Shown piece after piece: positions 10,110-17,846 of a stretch of 64,000 nucleotides of DNA. The position numbers were made by a program, and so were the translations under genes. The DNA comes from Planctomycetota bacterium (GTDB lineage: Bacteria > Planctomycetota > UBA1135 > UBA2386), in the NCBI GenBank assembly GCA_020849665.1, contig JADLFX010000004.1:62001-126000 (forward strand), in the 5' to 3' direction. The notes beneath the pieces are model-generated. The model saw nothing but the letters and a program-made list of their open reading frames with translations. It was not told where the DNA came from and did not search any database. Positions within the stretch are counted from its first letter, which is position 1, and every line of letters begins with the position of its first letter.

Positions 10110-10179
10110 GCCGGCGGCGCCCCTGACTGCGGAGCGCAACGCGGACGCAGGCTCTTGATCTTCGCCGCCATCGGCGACA

Positions 10180-11265
10180 ATGCGCCGTTCCATGACCACG
10201 CCGCCTTCTGCACCCGGTTCGCGCACCCACTTCGGATTCGGCGCGGCGCTCGCCGCACACGCCCTCCTGGTCGAGCACCGCGCCAACGAGGGCTGGCAGC
10301 CGGCACGCATGGCGCCGCGGCAGACCGGTGCCGTGCCCATGGGCAGCGGCGCGGTGCAGTACGGGCTCTCGGTGTTCGAGGGGATGAAGGCATTCCGCGG
10401 ACCCGACGGCAAGGTGCACCTGTTCCGCCCCGACCGGCACGCCGCGCGCATGCGCGCCAGCGCGGAGCGCATCTGCCTGCCGCCGATGCCCGAGCAGGAC
10501 TTCGTGGCCCACGTGGCCGCGTTCACCCGGGCGCAGGAGCACCTCGTGCCGCCGCACGGCCAGGGAGCGCTCTACCTGCGCCCCACGCTCGCCGCGGCCG
10601 AGGAGTTCCTCGGCATGCGCCCGGCCACGTACCACGTGTTCGCGATCCTGGCCACGCCGGTCCCGCGCCCGGCCAGCAAGCCGATCGGCCTCGCGATCGA
10701 GCGCGAGATGGTGCGCGCCGCGCCGGGCGGCGTGGGTGCCGCCAAGACCGGCGGCAACTACGCCGCCAGCATGCTGGCCGCCGAGCGCGCCAAGGCGAAG
10801 GGGCTCGACCAGGTGCTCTGGCTCGACGCCTTCGAGCATCGCTACCTCGAGGAGGCCGGGGTGATGAACGTGTTCGTGGCGCTCGACGGCCGCGTGGTCA
10901 CACCGCCCCTCGACGGCACGATCCTCCCCGGCGTCACGCGCGAGTCCTGCCTCGCGCTCCTGCGCGGGCTGGGGGTGCCGGTGAGCGAGGAACGCATCGC
11001 CCTCGACGAGCTGGTGGCGGCGCAGCAGCGCGGCCAGCTGCGCGAGATCCTGGGCACCGGCACCGCCGCGTGCGTGGTGACCATCGACCGGGTGCTGGGC
11101 GGCGGCATCGAGCTGAGGCCGACCAGCACCGAGCTGGCGCAGCGCCTGCGCGCGGCGCTGGAACCGATCCAGGACGGCCGCGCCCCCGACCCGCACGGCT
11201 GGCGGGTCAAGGTCGACGCGGTCCGCGCGCCCGCCGGCATGGCCGAGCGCAGCGCCGAGGCCTGA
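10180..11265 (+). CDS. ilvE: branched-chain amino acid aminotransferase
   Basis: A 361-residue fold-type IV PLP enzyme that interconverts Leu/Ile/Val and their 2-oxo acids with 2-oxoglutarate as partner. The PLP lysine is in AAKTGGNYAAS (K189 counted from ATG 10180). The cofactor-phosphate loop is ILGTGTAACVVTI, and YGLSVFEGMKAFR near residue 61 is the conserved substrate-gate region. Length and the EAGVMNVFV segment match the longer eukaryote-like bacterial BCAT subgroup, not the roughly 310-residue E. coli form. ATG 10192 is an alternative start; neither has a clear ribosome site. The lipoprotein gene follows after 8 bases. Confidence 0.93.
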   Translation: MRRSMTTPPSAPGSRTHFGFGAALAAHALLVEHRANEGWQPARMAPRQTGAVPMGSGAVQYGLSVFEGMKAFRGPDGKVHLFRPDRHAARMRASAERICLPPMPEQDFVAHVAAFTRAQEHLVPPHGQGALYLRPTLAAAEEFLGMRPATYHVFAILATPVPRPASKPIGLAIEREMVRAAPGGVGAAKTGGNYAASMLAAERAKAKGLDQVLWLDAFEHRYLEEAGVMNVFVALDGRVVTPPLDGTILPGVTRESCLALLRGLGVPVSEERIALDELVAAQQRGQLREILGTGTAACVVTIDRVLGGGIELRPTSTELAQRLRAALEPIQDGRAPDPHGWRVKVDAVRAPAGMAERSAEA

Positions 11266-11273
11266 GCCGCCCG

Positions 11274-12401
11274 TTGCCCCGCACGCCAGGGAACCCGCGC
11301 CGGCGCGGCCTCGCGGTGGCGCTCCTCGCCGCCGCCGCCGCCTGCACTCGGGCGCCGCAGGACGAGCCGCGCCTGGACATCGCCGCGATCCTGGGCGGCG
11401 GCGACACGGCTGGCTACGCGCGGGTCGAGGGGCCGCGGCCCTTCGTGTTCCCCGACGACCACGGCCCGCACCCGCAGCACCGCAGCGAGTGGTGGTACTG
11501 CACCGGCAACCTGGAGGGCGAGGGCGGCCGCCGCTTCGGGTACCAGCTCACGTTCTTCCGCGCCAGCGCCGCTCCGGGCGCGCCGGAGCGCGCCTCGGCC
11601 TGGGCGACCAACCAGGTGTACATGGCGCACCTCGCGCTCACCGACGTGGCGGGGCGCAGCTTCCACCACCACGAGCGCCTGGCGCGCGGCGCCGCAGGTC
11701 TCGCGGGCGCGAGCGCGCGGCCCTTCGCGGTGTGGCTGGAGGACTGGCGCCTGGACGCCGAAGCCCTCGAGCCCCTCACCCTGCGCCTGCGCGCGCGCGA
11801 GGGCGGGACCGCGCTCGACCTGCGGCTGGTGGCCACGAAGCCGATCGTCCCGCAGGGCGAGCGGGGCTTCAGCCAGAAGGGGCCCGAGCCGGGCAACGCC
11901 TCGCACTACTACTCGAGCACGCGCATGGCCAGCACCGGCCACGTGGAGGCCGGCGGCGTACGCCACGCGGTGCGCGGCGCGAGCTGGCTGGATCGCGAAT
12001 GGGGCACCAGCGCCCTGGGCGAGGGGATCGCCGGCTGGGACTGGTTCGCGCTCCAGCTCGACGACGGCCGCGAGCTCATGTTCTACCGCCTGCGCCGTGC
12101 CGACGGCGGCATGGCGCCGCACTCGAAGGGCTCCCTGGTGGCGGCGGACGGGAGCGTGCGCGTCCTGCGCGCCATGGACGTGGGCCTCGAAGAGCTCGGC
12201 CGGTGGTCCAGCCCGCACAGCGGCGCGACCTACCCCGGGCGCTGGCGCGTGCGCGTGCCCGATGCCGGTCTCGAGCTCGAACTGGAGCCGGTGCTCGCCG
12301 ACCAGGAGCTGCGCGTGGCTTTGCGCTACTGGGAGGGCGCGGTGGACGTGCGCGGCACCGCAGCCGGACGCGGCTACGTGGAGCTGACCGGCTACCGCTG
12401 A
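11274..12401 (+). CDS. lipocalin-like lipoprotein (AttH/CrtC hydratase-like)
   Basis: A 375-residue lipoprotein. I choose TTG 11274 because it gives an Arg-rich n-region and a lipobox ending at C24 (LLAAAAAC). No ATG in the region would do so. The mature protein has the motif QHRSEWWYCTGNL near residue 70, the hallmark of the AttH / carotenoid 1,2-hydratase (CrtC) double-lipocalin family, and FGYQLTFFR and SWLDREWGTS at the positions expected for that fold. Some relatives hydrate carotenoids or abscisic-acid-like isoprenoids, but there are no carotenoid genes nearby, so the substrate is unknown. Confidence 0.83.
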   Translation: MPRTPGNPRRRGLAVALLAAAAACTRAPQDEPRLDIAAILGGGDTAGYARVEGPRPFVFPDDHGPHPQHRSEWWYCTGNLEGEGGRRFGYQLTFFRASAAPGAPERASAWATNQVYMAHLALTDVAGRSFHHHERLARGAAGLAGASARPFAVWLEDWRLDAEALEPLTLRLRAREGGTALDLRLVATKPIVPQGERGFSQKGPEPGNASHYYSSTRMASTGHVEAGGVRHAVRGASWLDREWGTSALGEGIAGWDWFALQLDDGRELMFYRLRRADGGMAPHSKGSLVAADGSVRVLRAMDVGLEELGRWSSPHSGATYPGRWRVRVPDAGLELELEPVLADQELRVALRYWEGAVDVRGTAAGRGYVELTGYR

Positions 12402-12496
12402 GCGCACGACTCGCGCGCTTGCCTCGCCGAGGGATCCACACCGCTTCTCGGATTCCTGCCTGGATCGGCCGGTGTCCATGCCCCACAAGGGGGCCC

Positions 12497-13057
12497 ATGC
12501 GCAGACTCCTCGTCGCTCTCGGCCTGGCAGCGGTCCTCACCGGGGCCCTGGGCCTGAGCCTCAGTGCCTGCTCCACCAGCTACCCGCACGCCGGAACCGA
12601 GATCCTGGGCAAGTCCTTCCCACGCGTGCGCGGCGCCTCGCTCGATGGCAAGGAGTACGTGCTGCCGGACGCCTTCGCGGGCGCCCCCGTGCTCCTGCTG
12701 ATCGGTTACGAGCAGGACACCCAGTTCGATCTCGACCGCTGGCTGCTCGGACTGCAGCAGGCCGGCGTCCAGGTGCGCACCCACGAGCTGCCGACGATTC
12801 CCGGCCTGGTGCCGGGGCTTTTCGCCGGGCGCATCGACGCCGGCATGCGCTCGGGCATCCCCAAGGAGGATTGGCCGGCCGTGATCACGATCTACCGGGA
12901 CGGGGCGGACGTGGCGCGCTTCACCGGCAACGAGAACCGCCTGCCCGGACGCATCGTCCTCCTGGACGCGCAGGGGCGCGTCGCGTTCTTCCACGACCGC
13001 GGCTACTCGGTGGCCACGTTGCAGCGGCTGCAGGACGCGCTGGCGAAGTTGCGCTGA
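12497..13057 (+). CDS. thioredoxin-fold lipoprotein lacking CXXC
   Basis: A 186-residue lipoprotein with signal peptide and lipobox at C25 (LSLSAC). The mature domain begins LGKSFPRVRGASLDGKEYVLP, the entry strand of redoxin/TlpA-like domains, and later shows PVLLLIGYEQDTQFDLDRW where an active protein would have a CXXC motif. No cysteine remains there, so thiol-disulfide chemistry is unlikely. The pattern of a redoxin fold without the redox pair resembles ATP10-like chaperones, but this is weak. The last 31 codons are exactly duplicated 1.4 kb downstream. Confidence 0.75.
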   Translation: MRRLLVALGLAAVLTGALGLSLSACSTSYPHAGTEILGKSFPRVRGASLDGKEYVLPDAFAGAPVLLLIGYEQDTQFDLDRWLLGLQQAGVQVRTHELPTIPGLVPGLFAGRIDAGMRSGIPKEDWPAVITIYRDGADVARFTGNENRLPGRIVLLDAQGRVAFFHDRGYSVATLQRLQDALAKLR

Positions 13058-13075
13058 AGGGACCGCGCCGCGCGG
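12965..13075 (+). repeat. 111-bp direct repeat, copy A
   Basis: Identical base for base to 14361-14471. It covers the last 31 codons of the thioredoxin-like gene, its stop codon and 18 bases beyond. Copy A belongs to the intact gene. Confidence 0.95.
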
Positions 13076-13077
13076 GG

Positions 13078-13210
13078 GCGAACTCGTCCTGGAGCATCGG
13101 CCCCTCCACCCACACCTTGGTGCCGGCCTCCTCCAGGACTCCCAGGACGATGTTCGCCTCGAAGGCGGTGCGCGCCACGTGGGCACTAGCGGCTAGGAAT
13201 GCCCGTACAT
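13078..13210 (-). pseudogene. relic of the DUF2007-like gene, copy A
   Basis: Bases 13078-13184 match 14601-14707 inside the intact DUF2007-like gene at 102 of 107 positions. The start region (ATG at 13210 and the bases upstream to about 13236) also matches the intact gene's leader. The relic reads M-Y-G-H-S and then stops at TAG, and the 3' third of the gene is missing. All five base differences in the aligned part fall in four codons and all change the amino acid (I/T, A/V, E/G, R/L). This is a decayed duplicate and should not be called as a gene. Confidence 0.85.
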
Positions 13211-13236
13211 GACGTGCTCCATGGGCGGTATCGAAA

Positions 13237-13596
13237 CCGTGTGGGTTGCCACCGGGTAGGCCGTCCGGTGAGACGAACGGGGGCAGATGCCAGGGTGGCC
13301 GACCTCCTGGTACCCATGAACCCTCGGGCCCCAGTTCCCCACTGACCCCGGTCTCGGCTTGTTCGACCGGCGCGCGAAGGCACCGCACGCGGGCGAGCAG
13401 CGCGGCGTCGGACAAGAGCAGGAGAGGGCAGGAGCACGTTGCGCTGTTCGTGGCGGCGGCTCTCGTCGATCCCTTGTCTGACCTGGGCGTGGGTCGGGCT
13501 GCGGCGCCGACCCTCCTCTCGCACCTGATCCCGGAACGCGAGTACGCGCTCGCACCTGGTTGCCGGTGACGCGCGCTGCATGCAGAATCGAGACGC
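13237..13596. other. gene-free stretch inside the rearranged block
   Basis: About 360 bases lie between the DUF2007 relic and the DUF2059-like lipoprotein gene. Open frames cross it on both strands, but none has a ribosome site, a recognisable protein pattern or an end that respects the neighbouring genes. The sequence reads as slightly less GC-rich than its surroundings. I see no inverted terminal repeats and no transposase remnant. Confidence 0.5.
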
Positions 13597-14328
13597 ATGG
13601 CGCCTGTCCGCTGGAGCTGGCTGCCGATCCTCCTGGCGGCGTGCCACGGCGATTCCGCGACGCCGGCTCCGCCGCAGGAGCCCTGGGTGCGCACGATCGT
13701 CCTCGCCGACCCCCTGTTCGGCGGAGGTGCCACGTTCGCACGGCGTGTGCTGGGAAATCTCGCCCATCGCCCCACCGGGGACCCGTTGCGCCGGCGCGCC
13801 TTCTTGGAGGAGCAGTGCGCCCAAGCCGACCGTGAGGCGAGCGCCGCGGTCATCGAGCTAGTGCCGCGCGACATCGCCGGAGAGGTCTGCTCGTTCCTGG
13901 GCAGCGCTGCCGGCAACGCACAGATGTGGGCAGAGGCGACCGCACTGACCCTGTACGCGCAGCATGGCGACGGGTTCGCCACGGAGGCGGCGCGCAGGTT
14001 CGGCGACGAGAATGCCGTGGGCAAGGCAGCGCGGAGGCGCTTCTTCGCTGCCGTGGGAGCACTGTCCCAGGGAGAGAGTGCGTCGCCTTCGCTGCTCGCC
14101 TTCGAGCTCGCCGCACAATACGTGACACCTGAGCTCGCGCGTGCCATCGCGACCTTCCACCAGAGTCCCGCCGGCACGCGGTGGCTGCAGGCGAGGAGCG
14201 CGGCGTTCCCACGCACGGCACGGCGCTTCTCGGAGCTGGGCCGGGCCCTGCGCTCTGCAGGGTTCTGGCAGCTCCTGGACGAGCAGGATGGGGAGGACCT
14301 GGTGCTCCCCAAGGCAGAACATCGCTGA
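13597..14328 (+). CDS. putative lipoprotein with DUF2059-like C-terminus
   Basis: A 243-residue protein with a short signal peptide and lipobox at C16 (ILLAAC). The mature part is helical. Near residues 186-228 the pattern TPELARAIATFHQSPAGTRWL followed by a long amphipathic helix resembles DUF2059, whose members share the phrase 'F-x-S-P-x-G' in a helical pair. The gene lies alone in a block flanked by duplicated sequence, and its codon use seems less uniformly G/C-ending than that of its neighbours, both hinting at insertion. Function is unknown. Confidence 0.68.
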   Translation: MAPVRWSWLPILLAACHGDSATPAPPQEPWVRTIVLADPLFGGGATFARRVLGNLAHRPTGDPLRRRAFLEEQCAQADREASAAVIELVPRDIAGEVCSFLGSAAGNAQMWAEATALTLYAQHGDGFATEAARRFGDENAVGKAARRRFFAAVGALSQGESASPSLLAFELAAQYVTPELARAIATFHQSPAGTRWLQARSAAFPRTARRFSELGRALRSAGFWQLLDEQDGEDLVLPKAEHR

Positions 14329-14360
14329 TCCGTGCCATCTGGCAGAACCGCAGTCGCGTC

Positions 14361-14453
14361 GACGCGCAGGGGCGCGTCGCGTTCTTCCACGACCGCGGCT
14401 ACTCGGTGGCCACGTTGCAGCGGCTGCAGGACGCGCTGGCGAAGTTGCGCTGA
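14361..14453 (+). pseudogene. 3' fragment of the thioredoxin-like lipoprotein gene, copy B
   Basis: Thirty-one codons identical to the end of the gene at 12497-13057, with the same stop codon, but no preceding domain: upstream sequence belongs to the inserted block. It has no start of its own and is a duplication scar. Confidence 0.88.
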
Positions 14454-14471
14454 AGGGACCGCGCCGCGCGG
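14361..14471 (+). repeat. 111-bp direct repeat, copy B
   Basis: Identical to 12965-13075. Copy B abuts the 3' end of the intact DUF2007-like gene (stop at 14474), which probably shows the ancestral gene order: thioredoxin-like lipoprotein followed closely by the convergent DUF2007-like gene. Confidence 0.95.
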
Positions 14472-14473
14472 AC

Positions 14474-14734
14474 TCAGTCGCCGCCGTCGAGCTGCGCCCC
14501 GGCGCTGCGCGCCTCGAGAATCGCCTTCTGGGCCATCGGCAGATCCGGCGCACCGACCCAGACGCTCACGCCCTCAAGGTTCATCAGGCGCTGCGCCACG
14601 GCGAACTCGTCCTGGCGCATCGGCTCCTCCACCCAGGCCTTGATGCCGGCCTCCTCCAGGACTCCCAGGACGATGTTCGCCTCGAAGGCGGTGCGCGCCA
14701 CGTGGGCGACGACGGGCTCGGGATGCTCGGGCAT
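14474..14734 (-). CDS. DUF2007-like small protein, 86 aa
   Basis: A short alpha/beta protein. VAHVARTAFEANIVLGVLEEAGIKAWVEE followed by a strand and VWVGAPDLPMAQKAILEARSAG matches the DUF2007 'putative signal-transducing' ferredoxin-like fold: one helix binds and a C-terminal helix closes the sheet. The start is supported by AAGGAG 8 bases before the ATG. No signal peptide is present. A partial, decayed copy lies at 13078-13210, and a membrane-anchored relative follows at 15202. Biochemical role is not established for the family. Confidence 0.78.
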   Translation of the reverse strand: MPEHPEPVVAHVARTAFEANIVLGVLEEAGIKAWVEEPMRQDEFAVAQRLMNLEGVSVWVGAPDLPMAQKAILEARSAGAQLDGGD

Positions 14735-14840
14735 GACGGTGCTCCTTGGGCGGTATCGGAACCCTGTGCCGCGCCGCCGGCAACCCGCCCCCTGAGGGCG
14801 TCGGCGGGTGCGGCGCGCCGAGACGCAACGCCCGCGGACC

Positions 14841-15095
14841 TCACGGGTTTTCGAGTGCTTCCCCCGTGCCGCCCGCCTCGGCCTCGGCGCCGGCCTCCGC
14901 CCCCAGACGCTGCAGGCGGGCGCGCAGCTTGGCGTTCTGCTTGCGAAGGAGACCGCTGCTCTGCTCCAGGCGCCGGATCTCGTCGAGGAGGGCCTTGGCC
15001 TGGGCATGCGGCACGGCGAGGGTGGCACTGGGCCCATGCGCCTGGACCCAGGCCTGAAGTCCCGCCCGGTCTGCGGTGCGGAGGGAGGTGGACAT
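14841..15095 (-). CDS. small coiled-coil protein, 84 aa
   Basis: Starts at ATG 15095. An N-terminal segment (ADRAGLQAWVQAHGPSATL) precedes a heptad-patterned helix from about residue 35 to 65 (AKALLDEIRRLEQSSGLL, then KQNAKLRARLQRLG), and the C-terminus is low-complexity Ala/Glu/Gly. The form suggests a dimerising coiled coil; no family is recognised. The ribosome site is weak. It is divergent from the gene at 15202, sharing a 106-base gap. Confidence 0.55.
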   Translation of the reverse strand: MSTSLRTADRAGLQAWVQAHGPSATLAVPHAQAKALLDEIRRLEQSSGLLRKQNAKLRARLQRLGAEAGAEAEAGGTGEALENP

Positions 15096-15185
15096 CCCGC
15101 CGATCGAAGCAGCCCGAGGCCCGCCACGCCAGCAGGGGCGGCCGTGCGGCCGCCACCGCCTCCGCAGCCCGGGCGGCGCGGAGCC

Positions 15186-15193
15186 GCTATCGT
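15186..15193 (+). promoter_or_regulatory. GCTAnnnT -10-like element before the DUF2007-like membrane protein
   Basis: GCTATCGT ends 8 bases before ATG 15202. No Shine-Dalgarno sequence fits in the interval, so a leaderless mRNA is likely. Confidence 0.45.
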
Positions 15194-15201
15194 GCCAGGC
15201 C

Positions 15202-15663
15202 ATGGGCTCGTCCGAGGAGACCCCGGCCGCGGACGCCGCCGGCGGCGATCCCGAGGTCGTACTCGGCTTCGCCGGAGGAACGGCCGAGGCCGGTCGGATC
15301 GGCGCCCTGTTGCGCGCGCACGCGATCCAGGTGCGCATCGAGGATCCAGGCCCGGACGCCGAGGGCACCGACCACGCGCTCTGGGTGCGAGCGTCGCAGC
15401 GCGCGCAGGCACGGGCGGTCCTGGACGCCGGCCGTACCGCGCCGGCCGCGCCCGCGCCGTCACCCTCCGTGCGCCTGGTCTCCGCCAACACGGTCGTGCT
15501 GGTGCTCGCCGCCGCCGGTCTGTTGCAGACCGTCCTGGCTCTCGCCATCTTCAACTCTGGCGGCGTACTGGGGATCGTCGCGATCGCTGCCAGCCTCGCG
15601 GTGGACGTGGCGCTGCTCGCCTGTGCGCTCAGCTACCGCAGGCGCCGGGTGGCCCAGACCTGA
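15202..15663 (+). CDS. membrane protein with DUF2007-like domain, 153 aa
   Basis: Residues 18-75 (PEVVLGFAGGTAEAGRIGAL, then RAHAIQVRIEDPG, and LWVRASQRAQARAVLDAG) align by pattern with the DUF2007 protein next door. After a Pro/Ala linker come two hydrophobic segments (about 95-115 and 120-142), ending in an Arg-rich tail. It therefore looks like a membrane-tethered version of the same small domain, facing the cytoplasm. ATG 15202 is the first residue of the natural domain; the longer frame upstream covers the promoter region. Confidence 0.7.
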   Translation: MGSSEETPAADAAGGDPEVVLGFAGGTAEAGRIGALLRAHAIQVRIEDPGPDAEGTDHALWVRASQRAQARAVLDAGRTAPAAPAPSPSVRLVSANTVVLVLAAAGLLQTVLALAIFNSGGVLGIVAIAASLAVDVALLACALSYRRRRVAQT

Positions 15664-15677
15664 GTCCGCGGTGCGTG

Positions 15678-15691
15678 GCGGACCGGTCCGC
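15678..15691. promoter_or_regulatory. 14-bp perfect palindrome GCGGACCGGTCCGC
   Basis: An uninterrupted inverted repeat in the 96-base gap between two convergent genes. With no loop it is a poor hairpin, so a protein-binding site is as likely as a terminator. Position alone supports a role. Confidence 0.3.
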
Positions 15692-15759
15692 GTGGGGCGG
15701 GTACCTCGCAGCCCCGCGCCCGCCGACGCGCCCGGCGGCGAGGGCTCCGCACCCTGGAT

Positions 15760-16608
15760 TCACGCCGCCGCCCGTTCCACCACGGCCTCGAGGTACTCGG
15801 CAGGGACCGCCAGGGAGCCGTCGGTGGCGCGGTTCGAGCGCCGCAGCAACGCCAGGATCGCCTCGGCCAGGGACTCCTGCCCCTCGGGCGGCAGCGCCGC
15901 GAACGCCTTGAGCGTCGGCCCGTACCAGGTCCGGAACTCGTCGAGGAAGTGCTCGGCCGAGCGGTAGCGGAACGTGAAGTGGCGCCGCCGCAGCGCGAAC
16001 GATCCCGCCGCCGCGCCGAGCAGCTCGCGCAGGCCGTCCTCGGTGCCCCACACCATGGGCGAGCGCAGGCCGGCGGGAGGCGGCACATGGCTGGCGATCA
16101 GGCGGAACAGGTCGCCGAGGAAGCCGGCCGGCGTCCAGCTCGCCAGGCCGATCCGGCCGCCCGGCCGGCAAACGCGGGCCAGCTCGCGCGCGGCGCTCGC
16201 GTGGTCGCTCGCGAACATCACGCCGAACGTGGAGAGCACCGAGTCGAACGTGCCGGTGGCGAAGGGCAGCTCCTCCGCCGCGGCGACCTCGGTGGCGAGG
16301 GGCAGTCCGTCCGCCTCCGCGCGCCGGCGCGCCGCGTGCAGCAGTTCGGGGACGAAGTCGGCGGCGACGACGTCGCAGCCGCAGCGCGCCGCGGCCAGGG
16401 CGGCGTTGCCGTTCCCTGCCGCGACGTCGAGGACGCGCTGGCCGGCGCGCAGGTCGACGCTCTCGCACAGGCGCTCGCCCACCAGCTGCAGGCGGCTGCC
16501 GATGCGGGCGAAGTCGCCGGACGCCCAGGTGGCCTGGAGGCGCCGGCGCAGGACGGACGGATCGGGGATAGTGGACGGGCTCGTGCCCGTGGTCGGTGGC
16601 TGGCTCAT
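15760..16608 (-). CDS. class I SAM-dependent methyltransferase
   Basis: A 282-residue enzyme. Motif I VLDVAAGNGNAALAAAR (near 60-76) binds SAM, ADFVPELL carries the acidic residue for the ribose, and EELPFATGTFDSVLSTFG is motif II of the Methyltransf_11 family; the following LARVCRPGGRIGLASW is motif III. The C-terminal third, with a His/Arg-rich patch and a helical cap, resembles UbiE/phosphatidylethanolamine-type methyltransferases. The substrate is not evident. It is transcribed away from the AraC-type regulator, which could control it. Confidence 0.88.
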   Translation of the reverse strand: MSQPPTTGTSPSTIPDPSVLRRRLQATWASGDFARIGSRLQLVGERLCESVDLRAGQRVLDVAAGNGNAALAAARCGCDVVAADFVPELLHAARRRAEADGLPLATEVAAAEELPFATGTFDSVLSTFGVMFASDHASAARELARVCRPGGRIGLASWTPAGFLGDLFRLIASHVPPPAGLRSPMVWGTEDGLRELLGAAAGSFALRRRHFTFRYRSAEHFLDEFRTWYGPTLKAFAALPPEGQESLAEAILALLRRSNRATDGSLAVPAEYLEAVVERAAA

Positions 16609-16620
16609 GGTCTAGGCAGG

Positions 16621-16649
16621 TTGGGTGGTGTGCGCGGCCTCGTTACGCT
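16621..16649 (+). promoter_or_regulatory. probable sigma70-type promoter of the AraC-family gene
   Basis: TTGGGT and TACGCT are separated by 17 bases, ending 44 bases before ATG 16694. It lies in the 85-base divergent gap, so a regulator bound here could affect both genes. Confidence 0.4.
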
Positions 16650-16693
16650 CGTGCCGCGAGTGAACCAGTTAGCCCGGCACGCGCGGGGCCGCC

Positions 16694-17773
16694 ATGACCG
16701 AACGTCCTAGTTCCCTGCCCCAGCGTCCGGATCCGCGCAGCACCCCCGCTGCGCGTCCGGCCACCCTGCCCGGCGGTCCGTCCGCGCCGGGTCCCGAGGG
16801 CGATCCGCTCTCCGACGTCCTGCGCACCGTCCGCCTCACCGGGGCGGTGTTCTTCGACGTCCGGGCCAGCGATCCCTGGGTGGCGGAGGCACCGCCCGCC
16901 CGCGCCATCGCCCGGCACGTACGCCCCGGGGCGCAGCACGTCCTGGAGTTCCACGGCATCGTCGCGGGCGCCTGCTGGGGCGGATTGGTGGGCGAGCCCC
17001 CGATCCGCCTCGAGGCGGGCGACGTGATCGTCTTCCCCCACGGCGATGCGCACGTCCTCTCCAGCGCGCCGGGCATGCAGGGCAGCGTCGATCTCGGGTT
17101 CTACGAACGCCTGCCGCAGATGCGCCTGCCGGTGCTCGTGCAGGAGGGCCCTCCTGGCCCGCCCAGCGCGCACGTCGTGTGCGGCTTCCTCGGCTGCGAC
17201 CTCCGCCCGTTCCATCCGCTGATCGCCGCGTTGCCCCGCGTGCTGCACCACCGCGCCAGGGATGCGGGAGATGCCGACTGGACGGCGGCCCTGCTGCGCC
17301 AGGCGCTCGTGGAATCGCAGTCGGAACGCGCCGGCAGCGGCTCCGTCCTGACCAAGCTGAGCGAGCTGGTGTTCGTGGGGCTCGTGCGGCGCCACATGGA
17401 GACCCTGCCGCCCGGTGCGTCCGGCTGGCTCGGCGCGCTGCGCGACCCCGTGGTGGGGCGGGCGCTCGCGCTCCTGCACGAGCGTCCCGCCCATCGCTGG
17501 AGCCTGGACCAGCTCGCCCGCGCGGTCGCGGCCTCGCGCTCGGTCCTGGCCGAACGGTTCCGCGCCGGCCTCGGCATCCCGCCCATGCACTACCTCACGC
17601 GCTGGCGCATGCAGCTCGCCGCCGACCTGCTCGAGCGCACGCCCGCCGGGATCGGCGCGGTGGCGGCCGAGGTCGGCTATCACTCCGAGGCCGCGTTCCA
17701 CCGGGCGTTCCGCAAGATCGTCGGCGTGCCGCCGGGGACGTGGCGTCGGCGGCGCGGGATCGGCACGGGCTGA
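16694..17773 (+). CDS. AraC-family transcriptional regulator with cupin sensor
   Basis: A 359-residue regulator. Residues about 30-190 form a cupin-type domain (AraC-binding/cupin_6: DPLSDVLRTVRLTGAVFFDV, FPHGDAHVLSS). Residues about 250-350 contain two helix-turn-helix motifs, the first in WSLDQLARAVAASRSVLAER and the second in GIGAVAAEVGYHSEAAFHRA followed by FRKIVGVPPGTWR, the AraC signature. It should bind DNA in response to a small ligand. Adjacent divergent transcription makes the methyltransferase gene a plausible target. Confidence 0.92.
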   Translation: MTERPSSLPQRPDPRSTPAARPATLPGGPSAPGPEGDPLSDVLRTVRLTGAVFFDVRASDPWVAEAPPARAIARHVRPGAQHVLEFHGIVAGACWGGLVGEPPIRLEAGDVIVFPHGDAHVLSSAPGMQGSVDLGFYERLPQMRLPVLVQEGPPGPPSAHVVCGFLGCDLRPFHPLIAALPRVLHHRARDAGDADWTAALLRQALVESQSERAGSGSVLTKLSELVFVGLVRRHMETLPPGASGWLGALRDPVVGRALALLHERPAHRWSLDQLARAVAASRSVLAERFRAGLGIPPMHYLTRWRMQLAADLLERTPAGIGAVAAEVGYHSEAAFHRAFRKIVGVPPGTWRRRRGIGTG

Positions 17774-17846
17774 ACCCGGTTGGACACCGCCGTCCACACG
17801 AAGGAGGCATCGGCGCGCGTGTCCCCGGGCGCGCCGGCTCCCGCGC

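Noticed and set aside
13246-13569. 107-codon open frame in the rearranged block
   Set aside because: No ribosome site, no recognisable pattern and low-complexity composition; it lies between the relic and the lipoprotein gene and is probably chance.
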